From NCBI GenBank assembly GCA_002364755.1, contig DEZI01000030.1, positions 1-64,000 of the forward strand: a stretch of DNA of 64,000 nt. The letters are read 5' to 3'. Below the pieces are notes generated by a model, which saw nothing but the letters and a program-made list of their open reading frames with translations, did no database searches and was not told where the DNA came from. This DNA comes from Stenotrophomonas maltophilia (GTDB lineage Bacteria > Pseudomonadota > Gammaproteobacteria > Xanthomonadales > Xanthomonadaceae). The position numbers and the translations under genes are program-made. Shown piece after piece: positions 25,890 to 34,392 of the stretch (positions are counted from its first letter, which is position 1; every line of letters begins with the position of its first letter).

Positions 25890-27566
25890 ATGCTCAGACA
25901 TCTTTCGATCAAGGATTTTGCCGTCGTCCGCGCTACCGAGCTGGAGTTCGGGCCGGGCATGACCGTCGTTTCCGGCGAGACCGGCGCCGGCAAGTCGCTG
26001 ATGGTCGACGCGCTCGGCTTCCTGTCCGGCCTGCGTGCCGACAGCGGCGTGGTCCGCCATGGCGCCGCCCGTGCCGAGCTGTCGGCCGAGTTCGCCCTGG
26101 ACCAGCTGCAGGCCGCGCGCCAGTGGCTGGCCGACAACGAGCTGGACGACGAGGACCAGTGCCAGCTGCGCCGGGTGATCCGCGCCGATGGCGGCTCGCG
26201 CTCGTGGATCAACGGCCGCCCGGTGACCCTGGCGCAGCTGGCCGATCTGGCGGGGCGGCTGGTGGAAATCCATGGCCAGCACGAGCAGCAGGCCCTGCTG
26301 ACGCGCCCGTCGCAGCTGGCCTTGCTGGATGCCTATGCCCGCAACGAGGACGAGCGCCGCCAGGTGCGCCGCGCCGCTGCGGCCTGGCAGACCCTGGTCG
26401 ATGAATCGCTGGCCCTGTCGCAACAGGGCGACGTTTCCGACCGCATCGGCTTCCTCGAACACCAGCTGCGCGAGCTGGACCGCGAAGACCTGGAACCCGA
26501 GTCGATTGTCGCGCTGGGTGCCAGCCACCGCCGCCAGGCCCACGCCAGCGCCCTGCTGAGCGCCTGCCAGGCGGCCAGCAACCAGCTCAATGGCGACGAC
26601 GGCAGCTCGGCCATGGACCTGCTGCAGCAGGTGCGCCACGAACTGTCGCGACTGATCGAACACGACCCGCGCCTGGGCGACGTGGACGGCCTGATCGAGA
26701 ACGCCTCGATCCAGCTGCACGAAGCCCTGTCGCTGCTGGACCGCGTGCACGACGACCTCGATGCCGACCCGGAGCAGTTCGAAGAAAACGAGCGCCGCCT
26801 CGGCCGCCTGCACGACCTGGCCCGCAAGCACCGCGTGCCGATGGACGAGCTGGGCGCGCAGCGCGAACGCATGCATGCCGAAGTGGAACAGCTGCGCGGT
26901 GCCGACGAGCGCCTGCAGCGCCTGGCCGGTGAGATCGAGAAGGCTGCCGCCGCCTGGCGCGTGCAGGCCGAGGTGCTCAGTGCCAGCCGCCGCAAGGCCG
27001 CTGCCGAGCTGTCGGCCACCACCACCGGCATCATCGCCGAGCTGGGCATGGGTGGCGGCCAGTTCCTGATCGAGCTGGAAGCACAGGACAGCGGCAAGCC
27101 CGACCCGCAGGGCGCCGAGCGCGTGGAGTTCCTGGTGGCAGCCAATGCCGGCCAGCCGCCGCGGGCGCTGCGCAAGGTCGCCTCCGGCGGTGAACTGTCA
27201 CGCATCTCGCTGGCCATCGAGGTGGCCGCGCTGGACCTGGATGCGGTGCCGACCATGGTGTTCGACGAAGTGGACTCGGGCATCGGTGGCGCGGTCGCCG
27301 ACATCGTGGGCCAGAAGCTGCGTGCACTTGGCGAGAAGCGCCAGGTGCTGTGCGTCACCCACCTGCCGCAGGTCGCCTCCAAGGGCCACGCCCATTACCG
27401 GGTCAGCAAGGCCCCGGTGGAAGGCATGACCCAGAGCGCGGTGGAGAAGCTGGACACCAAGGCGCGCGAAGAAGAACTGGCACGCATGCTGGGTGGCGTG
27501 GAAGTGAGCAAGGAAGCCCGCGCCGCAGCCCGCAAGCTGCTGGTGGCGTCGAGCTCGCTGGACTGA
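25890..27566 (+). CDS. recN: DNA repair protein RecN
   Basis: An SMC-like ATPase that tethers broken DNA ends during recombinational repair. The 558-residue protein carries Walker A GETGAGKS at about residue 30, a long central coiled coil (about 165-370), the signature KVASGGELSRISLA, and Walker B TMVFDEVDSGIGG. ATG at 25890 matches the usual MLRHLSIKDFAVV start. It is divergent from hrcA with 114 bp between starts. I see no clear LexA box of the CTG-N10-CAG type there. Confidence 0.97.
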   Translation: MLRHLSIKDFAVVRATELEFGPGMTVVSGETGAGKSLMVDALGFLSGLRADSGVVRHGAARAELSAEFALDQLQAARQWLADNELDDEDQCQLRRVIRADGGSRSWINGRPVTLAQLADLAGRLVEIHGQHEQQALLTRPSQLALLDAYARNEDERRQVRRAAAAWQTLVDESLALSQQGDVSDRIGFLEHQLRELDREDLEPESIVALGASHRRQAHASALLSACQAASNQLNGDDGSSAMDLLQQVRHELSRLIEHDPRLGDVDGLIENASIQLHEALSLLDRVHDDLDADPEQFEENERRLGRLHDLARKHRVPMDELGAQRERMHAEVEQLRGADERLQRLAGEIEKAAAAWRVQAEVLSASRRKAAAELSATTTGIIAELGMGGGQFLIELEAQDSGKPDPQGAERVEFLVAANAGQPPRALRKVASGGELSRISLAIEVAALDLDAVPTMVFDEVDSGIGGAVADIVGQKLRALGEKRQVLCVTHLPQVASKGHAHYRVSKAPVEGMTQSAVEKLDTKAREEELARMLGGVEVSKEARAAARKLLVASSSLD

Positions 27567-27573
27567 CCGCATT

Positions 27574-27649
27574 GAGCCGGGCATGGGCTCGGCTCTACAA
27601 CGTGCGCCCGAACGAAACCGGCATGTAGAGCCGAGCCCACGCTCGGCTC
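27574..27649. repeat. SMAG repeat pair (GAGCCGGGC family), head to head
   Basis: Two hairpins with CTAC and GTAG ends facing each other (27574-27598 and 27625-27649) sit between recN and the convergent LysR stop. They are a sequence variant of the units at 32264-32425. Confidence 0.75.
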
Positions 27650-27669
27650 CGGCGCATCCACGCGCGGCG

Positions 27670-28587
27670 TCACCCCAGCGGCCGCGCCAGATCCACATGC
27701 TCCACCAGGAAATCAAGAAACGCCCGCACCCGCAGCGGCAGGTATCCACCCTGCCCCAGAAACACCGCGTGCACCTCTTCCAGGTCACCCGGGTTGACCT
27801 CTTCAAGCACCGGCAGCAGCCGCCCCGCCGCGATGTCAGCCTGCACCTGGAACGCAGCCAGCCGCGCCATGCCCAGCCCACCCAGCACCAGGTGGCGCAG
27901 CGCATCGCCATTGCTGGCGCGGGCATTGCCGCTGGGCAGCAGCATCCGCTCGCGCCCGTCCTGCAGCACCGGCCAGCCCTGCATCGCCCGCGAGTGGCCG
28001 ATATCCAGCCGGTTGTGTGCCTGCAGCGCCTCGACCGAGTGCGGCAGGCCATGGCGCTGCGCATAGGCTGGCGCCGCGACGATCATCATCCGGGTCGAGC
28101 CCAGCCGCCGCGCCACCAGGCTGGAACTCTTCAGCGGTCCCGCGCGCACGGCCACGTCGGTGCGCTGCTCCAGCAGGTCGATCACCTCGTCGTTCAGGGT
28201 CAGGTCCACTCCCACCTGCGGGTGCTGCTGCAGGAACGCGGGCAGCAGCGGCAGCAGGAAGTGCTGGCCGAAGGGCACGTTGGAATTGACCCGCAGGCGC
28301 CCGCGCGGCTCGGCGTGGGCACTGGCGCAGCGCTCGGCCTCCTCCAGGTCGGCCAGCACGCGCAGGCCGCGCTCGTAGAACGCACAGCCTTCCGGCGTCA
28401 GCTGCAGCTGGCGGGTGGAGCGCTGCAGCAAGCGCGTACCCAGCCGCTGCTCCAGCCGCGCCACCAGCTTGCTGACCGCCGAGGGCGTCATGTCCAGCGA
28501 GCGCGCGGCAGCGGAGAAGCCGCCGGTCTCGATCACCCGCACGAACACTTCCAGTTCGCCGGATCGGTTGATGTCGGGTCGTGCCAT
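27670..28587 (-). CDS. LysR-family transcriptional regulator
   Basis: A 305-residue LysR protein. The N-terminal winged helix reads LEVFVRVIETGGFSAAARSL then MTPSAVSKLVARLEQRLGTRLL. A periplasmic-binding-like effector domain follows from about residue 90. It belongs to the large group with DVAVRAGPL in the effector pocket. It is divergent from an SGNH hydrolase gene, with two 12-bp direct repeats in the gap (28600-28641) that are candidate operators. Effector unknown. Confidence 0.92.
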   Translation of the reverse strand: MARPDINRSGELEVFVRVIETGGFSAAARSLDMTPSAVSKLVARLEQRLGTRLLQRSTRQLQLTPEGCAFYERGLRVLADLEEAERCASAHAEPRGRLRVNSNVPFGQHFLLPLLPAFLQQHPQVGVDLTLNDEVIDLLEQRTDVAVRAGPLKSSSLVARRLGSTRMMIVAAPAYAQRHGLPHSVEALQAHNRLDIGHSRAMQGWPVLQDGRERMLLPSGNARASNGDALRHLVLGGLGMARLAAFQVQADIAAGRLLPVLEEVNPGDLEEVHAVFLGQGGYLPLRVRAFLDFLVEHVDLARPLG

Positions 28588-28599
28588 GCCAGTGAATCC

Positions 28600-28641
28600 A
28601 GTTCATAGATGATTATCCATCCGCAGTCTAGTTCACAGATG
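28600..28641. promoter_or_regulatory. Direct repeat AGTTCAYAGATG: candidate LysR operator
   Basis: AGTTCATAGATG (28600-28611) and AGTTCACAGATG (28630-28641) are 30 bp apart, about three helical turns, in the 97-bp gap between divergent LysR and hydrolase starts. Spacing and position fit cooperative binding by a multimeric regulator. Confidence 0.45.
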
Positions 28642-28684
28642 GGGCCGCAATCACCATGGCGCGTCCACCTGCCGGGATTGACCG

Positions 28685-29986
28685 ATGAACGACCTTCGCC
28701 ATCTTGCCGCCACTGCCCTGATCGCCCTGTCCGGCACCGCCGGCACTCAACCTGCCAGCCCCAGCCACTGGGTCGCCAGCTGGCAGGCCAGCCCGCAACC
28801 GGTGTGGAAACAGGACTTCCTGTTCCCCACACTGTTGCCCGCACAGCTGGACAACCAGACCTTCCGGCAGACCGCGCGCATCAGCCTGGGCGGGCCGCGC
28901 CTGCGGGTGCGACTGAGCAACGCCCACGGCACGCAGCCGCTGCAGATCGATGCGGCCAGCGTGGCGGTGGAGGCCGATGCGCCGCCGCTGGCCCTGCGTT
29001 TCGATGGTCAGCCGGGCGTGCGCATCGCACCGGGCCAGCAGTGCGTGAGCGATCCGCTCGCCCTGCCGACCCGCAACCTGCAGCAGGTGCAGGTCAGCAC
29101 CTACCTGGCCGGGCCGACCCCGCTGCAGACCTTCCACTGGGAAGGCCGCCAGACCAGCTGGATCGCGCCGGGCGACCAGAGCCCGGCGAGCACGCTGCAC
29201 GACGCCCGCCCCACCACGGCGCGCGCGTTGCTGGCGGGGATCGACGTCGAGGCGCCGGCCAGCGCGCACAGCGTCGTGGTCATCGGCGATTCGATCACCG
29301 ATGGCGCGACCGCCACCCTGGACCAGGACCAGCGCTGGACCGACCATCTGGCCGCCCGTCTGGCCCCGCGTGGCATTGCCGTGGTCAATGCCGGCATTTC
29401 CGGCGGCCGCCTGCTGCGCGATGGCATGGGCGCAGCCGCCCTCGCCCGCTTCCAACGCGACGTGATCGACCAGCCCGGCGTGGCCAGCGTGATCGTGCTG
29501 ATCGGCATCAACGACATCAGCTGGCCGGGCACCGCCTTCGCCCGCGATGAGCCCCGCCCTACCCTGGCCGGGCTGCAGGCCGGCTATCGGGCACTGGCCC
29601 AGCAGGCCCGCCGCCACGGCCTGCGCATCCTCGGCGCGACCCTGCCGCCGTTCGCCGGCGCCCTGCCCGGCACGCCGCTGGAGAACTACTACGACGCAGA
29701 CAAGGACGCGCTGCGCCGCCAGCTGAACGACTGGCTGCGCACGGACAGCCCCTTCGATGCGGTGGTCGACCTGGATGCGGCCCTGCGCGACCCGGCGGAA
29801 CCGTCGCGGATGGCCGCTGCCTTTGATTCCGGTGACCACCTGCACCCCGGCGATGCCGGCAACCGGGCCATGGCCGAGGTGGTGGATCTGGACGCGCTGC
29901 TTGGGACATCCACGCATGGCGTGGATCTACTGCACGAGCCGGGGTCGGCCGGGGTCGGATCCCTTTGCGCCAGCAAAGGGCTCTGA
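28685..29986 (+). CDS. Secreted SGNH/GDSL-family hydrolase
   Basis: A 433-residue esterase-like protein with a short signal-like N-terminus. Block I is VVIGDSITDG (catalytic Ser203), block III IGINDISW, and block V SGDHLHP (Asp384 and His387). About 180 residues of N-terminal beta-rich domain precede the catalytic fold. It may act on carbohydrate esters or lipids; the substrate is unknown. The last about 26 codons, from position 29908, come from a SMAG hairpin followed by a second repeat hairpin (29951-29990), so the natural C-terminus has been extended by repeats. Confidence 0.88.
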   Translation: MNDLRHLAATALIALSGTAGTQPASPSHWVASWQASPQPVWKQDFLFPTLLPAQLDNQTFRQTARISLGGPRLRVRLSNAHGTQPLQIDAASVAVEADAPPLALRFDGQPGVRIAPGQQCVSDPLALPTRNLQQVQVSTYLAGPTPLQTFHWEGRQTSWIAPGDQSPASTLHDARPTTARALLAGIDVEAPASAHSVVVIGDSITDGATATLDQDQRWTDHLAARLAPRGIAVVNAGISGGRLLRDGMGAAALARFQRDVIDQPGVASVIVLIGINDISWPGTAFARDEPRPTLAGLQAGYRALAQQARRHGLRILGATLPPFAGALPGTPLENYYDADKDALRRQLNDWLRTDSPFDAVVDLDAALRDPAEPSRMAAAFDSGDHLHPGDAGNRAMAEVVDLDALLGTSTHGVDLLHEPGSAGVGSLCASKGL

Positions 29987-29990
29987 CCCC
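29908..29990. repeat. Two repeat hairpins forming the end of the SGNH hydrolase gene
   Basis: The ATCCACGC SMAG unit (29908-29930) is followed by the GGGGTCGGATCCC / GGGCTCTGACCCC hairpin (29951-29990). The TGA at 29984-29986 lies inside the second hairpin. The second family recurs at 62486 and 63415. Confidence 0.75.
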
Positions 29991-30009
29991 AGCACCAGGC
30001 CCAGCAACG

Positions 30010-30033
30010 AAAAACCCCGGGCAGGCCCGGGGT
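30010..30033 (-). terminator. Rho-independent terminator of fur
   Basis: On the minus strand CCCCGGGC pairs with GCCCGGGG around a 2-nt loop, followed by TTTTTCG. It is 30 bp past the fur stop. Confidence 0.85.
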
Positions 30034-30063
30034 CTTCATGCATCCGCAGATGGCTGCAGCGCC

Positions 30064-30477
30064 TTACTTGCGCTTCTTGCGCACGTACAGCACCAGCGAG
30101 TGCTCTTCCAGCTCGTAGCCGTGGTCTGCGGCGATCTTGCGCTGCAGCTCCTCGATCTCGTGGCTTTCGAACTCGATGATCCTGCCGCTGTCCACGTCGA
30201 CCATGTGGTCGTGGTGGCCGCCGCGGTCCAGCTCGTAGACGGCCTGGCCGCCTTCGAAGTTGTGCTTCAGCACCAGGCCGGCGGCCTCGAACTGGGTCAG
30301 CACCCGGTACACCGTGGCCAGGCCGATTTCATCGCCGTGCTCCAAGAGCTGGCGGTAGATGTCTTCGGCGGTCATGTGGTGGTGGTGCTGCGCATCGCGC
30401 TGCTCGAGCAGCGCCAGGATCCGCATCCGCGGATGGGTCACCTTCAGGCCGACTTTACGCAGGTCGTGGGTTTCCAT
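30064..30477 (-). CDS. fur: Ferric uptake regulator Fur
   Basis: Iron-responsive repressor, 137 aa. It has the N-terminal winged helix (GLKVTHPRMRILALLE, GLATVYRVLTQFEAAGLV), the His-rich first metal site HHHHMTAEDIYRQL, and the second site HHDHMVDVDSGRIIEF. No CxxC zinc-finger pairs are seen, as in several other gammaproteobacterial Fur proteins. It is divergent from bamE, the frequent fur neighbour arrangement in this lineage. Confidence 0.97.
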   Translation of the reverse strand: METHDLRKVGLKVTHPRMRILALLEQRDAQHHHHMTAEDIYRQLLEHGDEIGLATVYRVLTQFEAAGLVLKHNFEGGQAVYELDRGGHHDHMVDVDSGRIIEFESHEIEELQRKIAADHGYELEEHSLVLYVRKKRK

Positions 30478-30580
30478 AGGTCTCCGTTCATTGGCGATTT
30501 AGCGCCAGCTGCCTCGGATTGGGTCGCGGTGGCACGCCGGGAGTGTATCATCGGTTTGATTTCCCCAACCGCCAGTACCG

Positions 30581-30970
30581 ATGCGCAATCTTCTGTTGGT
30601 CGCCGCCGTCGCCCTGTCCACCACCGGGTGCGGCATCATCTACAAGCAACCCATCTATCAGGGCAACCTGATCCGGGAAGATGCCGTGTCCAAGCTGCAG
30701 GTCGGGCAGAGCAAGCAGCAGGTGAACGCCCTGCTGGGCACCCCGTCCGTGCCGGACCCGTTCCACGCCCAGCGCTGGGACTACACCGCCAGCCAGCGCA
30801 TCGACCGTCTCGGCCGTACCGAAGTGAAGAACTTCACCGTGTACTTCGAGAACGACGCCGTCACCCGCTGGGAAGGCGACTACTTCCCTGCCAACGACAA
30901 GGCCCTGGCCCAGCAGACCGTGCGTCAGTTCGGCCGCAACCTGGCCAAGGACAAGAAGAAGGGCCGCTGA
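30581..30970 (+). CDS. bamE: Outer membrane assembly lipoprotein BamE (SmpA)
   Basis: Part of the BAM complex that inserts beta-barrel proteins into the outer membrane. The 129-residue precursor has a lipoprotein signal ending in LSTTGC (lipidated Cys17). The conserved core is YQGNLIREDAVSKLQVGQSKQQV, then GTPSVPDPFHAQRWDYTAS, and a late FENDAVTRWEGD. Length is normal. It shares a promoter region with fur. A palindromic GC hairpin (30980-30997) without a T-run follows. Confidence 0.95.
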   Translation: MRNLLLVAAVALSTTGCGIIYKQPIYQGNLIREDAVSKLQVGQSKQQVNALLGTPSVPDPFHAQRWDYTASQRIDRLGRTEVKNFTVYFENDAVTRWEGDYFPANDKALAQQTVRQFGRNLAKDKKKGR

Positions 30971-31006
30971 GCCTTTCGACCCGCCCCTCGGGGCGGGACC
31001 CTGGAA

Positions 31007-31264
31007 TCAATCGCCGCGCGCGCGACGCCGGCGGTTTTCCTTGGGATCGGCCTGCAGAGGCCTCAGCAGCTCCACCCGATCGCCATCCAGCAGCGCCTGC
31101 TGCGGGCGTGCGAGCACGCCATGCACGGCAGCGGCCGGACAGTCGGCACTGCCTTCGAGGGCGGCGGCGGCAATGGCCTCGGCCACGGTCGCGCCTTCCG
31201 GCAGCTGCAGCCGGCGTGACAGCACCTGCTGCGGCCAGGCCAGCACCACCTCGACCTCGATCAT
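31007..31264 (-). CDS. rnfH: RnfH family protein
   Basis: A small 85-residue ubiquitin-fold protein (MIEVEVVLAWPQQVLSRRLQLPEGATVAEAI, then GDRVELLRPLQADPKENRRRRA). RnfH often sits next to ratA, as here, but its role is not settled. The C-terminus is rich in Arg. It starts 3 bp after the ratA stop, so the two are co-transcribed. Confidence 0.92.
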   Translation of the reverse strand: MIEVEVVLAWPQQVLSRRLQLPEGATVAEAIAAAALEGSADCPAAAVHGVLARPQQALLDGDRVELLRPLQADPKENRRRRARGD

Positions 31265-31267
31265 CGC

Positions 31268-31693
31268 TCAGCCCTCGTCGGCAACGCGGACGAAGTCGTT
31301 GACCATGCGGTCGGCCAGGCCCTGGAAACCGATTGCCAGCGCTGGCGCGAGCAGGCGGGATTTCGGCTCGAACTCCAGGGTCAGGGTGACCTTGCAGGCA
31401 TCCTCGGCCAGGGCATGGAATTCCCAGCGACCGTGCAGCTGCTTGAACGGGCCGTCGCGCAGCTGCATGTCGATGCTGTGCGGGCGCTGCAGGGTGTTTT
31501 CGGTCTGGAACCAGGTGCTGAATGAACCCAGGCCCAGATCCAGGCGGGCGACCAGGCGGTCCTCGCCCTGTTCCAGGACGCGGGCATCCGAGCACCAGCG
31601 GAAGCGGCGCGGATAGGCCTGGACATCGTTGACCAGGTCGAACATGCGCGCGGCCGAGTGTTCGACCAGGGCGCTGCGGCGGATAGTAGGCAT
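31268..31693 (-). CDS. ratA: RatA / START-like (COQ10-type) protein
   Basis: A 141-residue SRPBCC-fold protein of the RatA/COQ10 group. RatA was described as a toxin that blocks 70S assembly, while COQ10 relatives carry ubiquinone; sequence alone does not decide. Visible blocks are IRRSALVEHSAARMFDLVNDVQAYP (family opening), RFRWCSDARVLEQ and FEPKSRLLAPALAIGF. The ATG at 31693 is the natural start. It is divergent from smpB (57 bp between starts), the common proteobacterial order. Confidence 0.92.
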   Translation of the reverse strand: MPTIRRSALVEHSAARMFDLVNDVQAYPRRFRWCSDARVLEQGEDRLVARLDLGLGSFSTWFQTENTLQRPHSIDMQLRDGPFKQLHGRWEFHALAEDACKVTLTLEFEPKSRLLAPALAIGFQGLADRMVNDFVRVADEG

Positions 31694-31750
31694 AAAGACG
31701 GCGCGTTTCGGCAATCGACCGGGCGGGCCCGAATCGGAGACAATACGGAA

Positions 31751-32254
31751 ATGAGCAAGAACAGCGGCAAGGATAAAGCAAAGAACGCGACGGCCAACAA
31801 AACCATCGCGTTGAACAAGCGTGCCCGCCACGAGTACCACATCGAGGAACGCTTCGAGGCAGGCCTGGCCCTGCAGGGTTGGGAGGTGAAGTCGATCCGC
31901 GCCGGGCGCGGCAACATCATCGACGCCTACGCCTACGTGAAGCAGGGCGAGATCTTCCTGATCGGCGCGCAGATCACCCCGTTGATCCAGGCCTCCACCC
32001 ACGTGGTGGCCAACGACCGGCGCGAGCGCAAGCTGCTGCTGCACCGGAACGAGATCGACAAGCTGGTCGGCAAGGTCGAGCGCGATGGCTACACGATCGT
32101 GCCCACGGCCATGTACTGGAGCAAGAACAAGATCAAGCTCGAAGTGGCGCTGGCCAAGGGCAAGCAGACCCACGACAAGCGCGATGCCGCCAAGGACCGT
32201 GACTGGGCGATCGAGAAGCAGCGCGTGATGCGTCGCGGAAACCGCGACGCGTAA
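31751..32254 (+). CDS. smpB: SsrA-binding protein SmpB
   Basis: Binds tmRNA and positions it in stalled ribosomes for trans-translation. The 167-residue protein has the OB-fold core (NKRARHEYHIEERFEAGLALQGWEVKSIRAGRGNI, in parts), the SKNKIKLEVALAKGKQTHDKR block, and a basic C-terminal tail. The start at 31751 follows weakly purine-rich bases. The tmRNA gene it serves is about 2.1 kb downstream, separated by a repeat cluster and two minus-strand genes. Confidence 0.97.
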   Translation: MSKNSGKDKAKNATANKTIALNKRARHEYHIEERFEAGLALQGWEVKSIRAGRGNIIDAYAYVKQGEIFLIGAQITPLIQASTHVVANDRRERKLLLHRNEIDKLVGKVERDGYTIVPTAMYWSKNKIKLEVALAKGKQTHDKRDAAKDRDWAIEKQRVMRRGNRDA

Positions 32255-32263
32255 CAGCTGTCT

Positions 32264-32425
32264 GTAGAGTCGAGCGATGCTCGACTTGGCTCTTGTGTAG
32301 AGCCGAGCCATGCTCGGCTTGGTTTTCAGAGCACCCCAGCATGGTTCGGCTCTACTGGTTGCAGAGCAGCCGAGCATGGCTCGGCTCTACTGGTTGCAGG
32401 GCAGCCGAGCATGGCTCGGCTCTAC
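32264..32425. repeat. SMAG repeat cluster with 35-bp tandem units
   Basis: Five hairpins of the GTAGAGCCGAGC family lie in a row after smpB. The last two are in direct tandem: 32356-32390 and 32391-32425 are 35 bp each and differ at one base. A third, degenerate unit precedes them (32328-32355). The first two (32264, 32297) are in the opposite orientation. Confidence 0.85.
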
Positions 32426-32439
32426 AGGAAGGTGGGCGA

Positions 32440-33012
32440 TCAGCCCGCCAGCATGCCCTGCCCACGCATCCGCGGCGCCAGCGCCGCATGCATCACCGCC
32501 AGGTGCATCACCACCGCCAGCTCCGGCGCATGCCGGTCATCGCCGGCCCGCCACTGCTTTGCCAGCTGGGCCGCATCGTCAGGCAACAAAGCCAGCAGCT
32601 GCTGGTCATCCAGCGCATCGGCCTGGTGCTGCAGCTGCTGCGACAGCGCCCAGCTGCGGCGGACATGGGTCAGGATGCTCAACGAGGCCAGGGTCAGCAG
32701 GGCCACCGCCGCCCCGTGCTCGAACCATTGCGCGATGACGTCCGGGCCCCAGACCATTACCGCCAGCACGGCCAGGGCCAGCATGCGCCAGCCCGGCACC
32801 AGGGCCTGGTCGCGTCGCGGCCAGTACACCACCACCGCGCTGGCCACCAGGAACACCGCCGCCGTCGCCGGCAACGCGGTCAGGCAGGTCGCCGTGACGA
32901 TCGCGGCCAGCACCGCCCAGACCCAGCCGGGCGGCAACGCGCGTCGGCGGTAGTCGGCGCCTACCGGCCCGATCAGCTGTCGCAGACTGCGTTGTTGGAT
33001 GGTGTCGGTCAC
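32440..33012 (-). CDS. Uncharacterised membrane protein
   Basis: I do not recognise this 190-residue protein. Starting at the GTG at 33012 it has a short basic N-terminus, then four hydrophobic segments (about residues 30-50, 52-68, 80-97 and 103-122). A cytosolic helical tail with repeated Gln/Leu follows (SQQLQHQADALDDQQLLALL). The open frame extends to an ATG at 33165, but that stretch is Arg-rich and looks non-coding. No near neighbours suggest a role. Confidence 0.6.
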   Translation of the reverse strand: MTDTIQQRSLRQLIGPVGADYRRRALPPGWVWAVLAAIVTATCLTALPATAAVFLVASAVVVYWPRRDQALVPGWRMLALAVLAVMVWGPDVIAQWFEHGAAVALLTLASLSILTHVRRSWALSQQLQHQADALDDQQLLALLPDDAAQLAKQWRAGDDRHAPELAVVMHLAVMHAALAPRMRGQGMLAG

Positions 33013-33121
33013 CCGGGTCTCCGTGTCATTCCTGGCTCGGATGTTGGCCGCCAGTGTGTCGCAAAATCGTGCCAATGAAGTTAGCAATCCGCTATGACGG
33101 GCATGCGGCAACCCCTCGACT

Positions 33122-34192
33122 TCACTCGCAGACAGACGCCGCAGCCTGTAGCAGCGGGCCCTCACTCAGCACGGGCGCGGGCTGATCCGCCGGAAACGCG
33201 GCCGCGATCGCCTTCGCCGCGCGGTCGGCATGGGGTTGGACGTACCACGAAGACTGGCTCGAAAGCGTCATCCCACGCACCTCCCGCTCAAACCGGTACT
33301 GGCCCCAGTAGATCGCCAGCGGCTCCTCCAATGCGTTCAACGGATTGGGCAGGGCCAGGGCCGCGGGGCACAACCGCGCGAACGCTGCCGCCAATGCCTC
33401 ACGCCCGGCCGCGGGCTGGCCAGCCGAAAGGAAGTGCGCGTACTCGTGCAGCACGATCGGCGCCCAGTCGTCCTCCACACCCGGCGGCGAGAACAGCACG
33501 ATGGACCCGCCGCGCAGCTTGGCCTGGGTGCGGTTGGCGTACGGCCACCACACAAAACGAACCTGGAAGACAGGCGCAGCCTCGGCGGCGTAGAAGGTGC
33601 GCATGCGCGCGACGAACACGGCTGTCTCCGGCGCCGCCAGTTCCCGGGTCAAGGCTTCCTGCTGCTGTATGAAGCGTCCAGCCCCTGCCAGCAGCTCGCG
33701 GGCACGGGGCTCGAACCGCGCATAGTAGCGCCGCAACAGCTCGTGGTCGGCAGGCGCCTGAGCAGCGATTGCGGCATTCGCGGCAGCCGTGAATGACGCG
33801 GCATTCTGGAAGTAGCCGGTGTAGGGGTCGCCGACGCGGGTGTCGCTGCCGGCAAACAAGCGCTCCGCCACTGGCCGCGCATTGTCGTCCTCCCTAACCA
33901 TGGGGGACGTGCGCTGGCGGAAGCGGGCGTACTCCTTGAGCACGGCACGATCCTGCGCATCCAGCCCAAAGCGGCGCTCCCAGTCTTCCCTGTAGATCGC
34001 GCTCGTATAGCCCGGCAGCCAGTCAGGCAGGTTGTCGAGCAGGTTGAACAGATCGAAGGCCTCGTCGTAGCCCACGGTCACCAGGGGTGATGCCTGTCGC
34101 GAAAGGCCTTGCGGCTCGGCACGGGCCCATTGGGCCAGCAGCAATAGAACAGCGATGCACGCGAACTGCACTGCCCATGACCTGACTGACAT
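33122..34192 (-). CDS. Secreted protein with an HExxH zinc-protease motif
   Basis: The 356-residue precursor has a signal peptide (MSVRSWAVQFACIAVLLLLAQ..ARA) and a helical N-terminal half. HEYAH (residues 249-253) is followed about 35 residues later by a Glu pair in NALEEPLAIYWG. HExxH plus a downstream Glu is the gluzincin pattern, so a periplasmic or secreted zinc peptidase is likely. I cannot assign a named family. It sits between smpB and ssrA on the opposite strand without an obvious link to them. Confidence 0.7.
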   Translation of the reverse strand: MSVRSWAVQFACIAVLLLLAQWARAEPQGLSRQASPLVTVGYDEAFDLFNLLDNLPDWLPGYTSAIYREDWERRFGLDAQDRAVLKEYARFRQRTSPMVREDDNARPVAERLFAGSDTRVGDPYTGYFQNAASFTAAANAAIAAQAPADHELLRRYYARFEPRARELLAGAGRFIQQQEALTRELAAPETAVFVARMRTFYAAEAAPVFQVRFVWWPYANRTQAKLRGGSIVLFSPPGVEDDWAPIVLHEYAHFLSAGQPAAGREALAAAFARLCPAALALPNPLNALEEPLAIYWGQYRFEREVRGMTLSSQSSWYVQPHADRAAKAIAAAFPADQPAPVLSEGPLLQAAASVCE

Positions 34193-34392
34193 CCGATGTC
34201 CCCCTGGAGACTGAATGGCCTGATTCGAGCACGGCCAGCACGCAGTCACAACATGTCCCTCGGCAGGGTGCCCTCACCCAGACACACGTCCGCCGAGCGT
34301 GACTGTTCAGGAAGATTGCCGTACCATTGGTGTCGTTAGGCGGGTCCTTGGGCAACCAGGCACCTGAAAGCCTTGCAAGACTTGAAGAAACC

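Noticed and set aside
32264..32425. CRISPR array
   Set aside because: The repeats are adjacent self-complementary GTAG hairpins with no unique spacers and no cas genes nearby.
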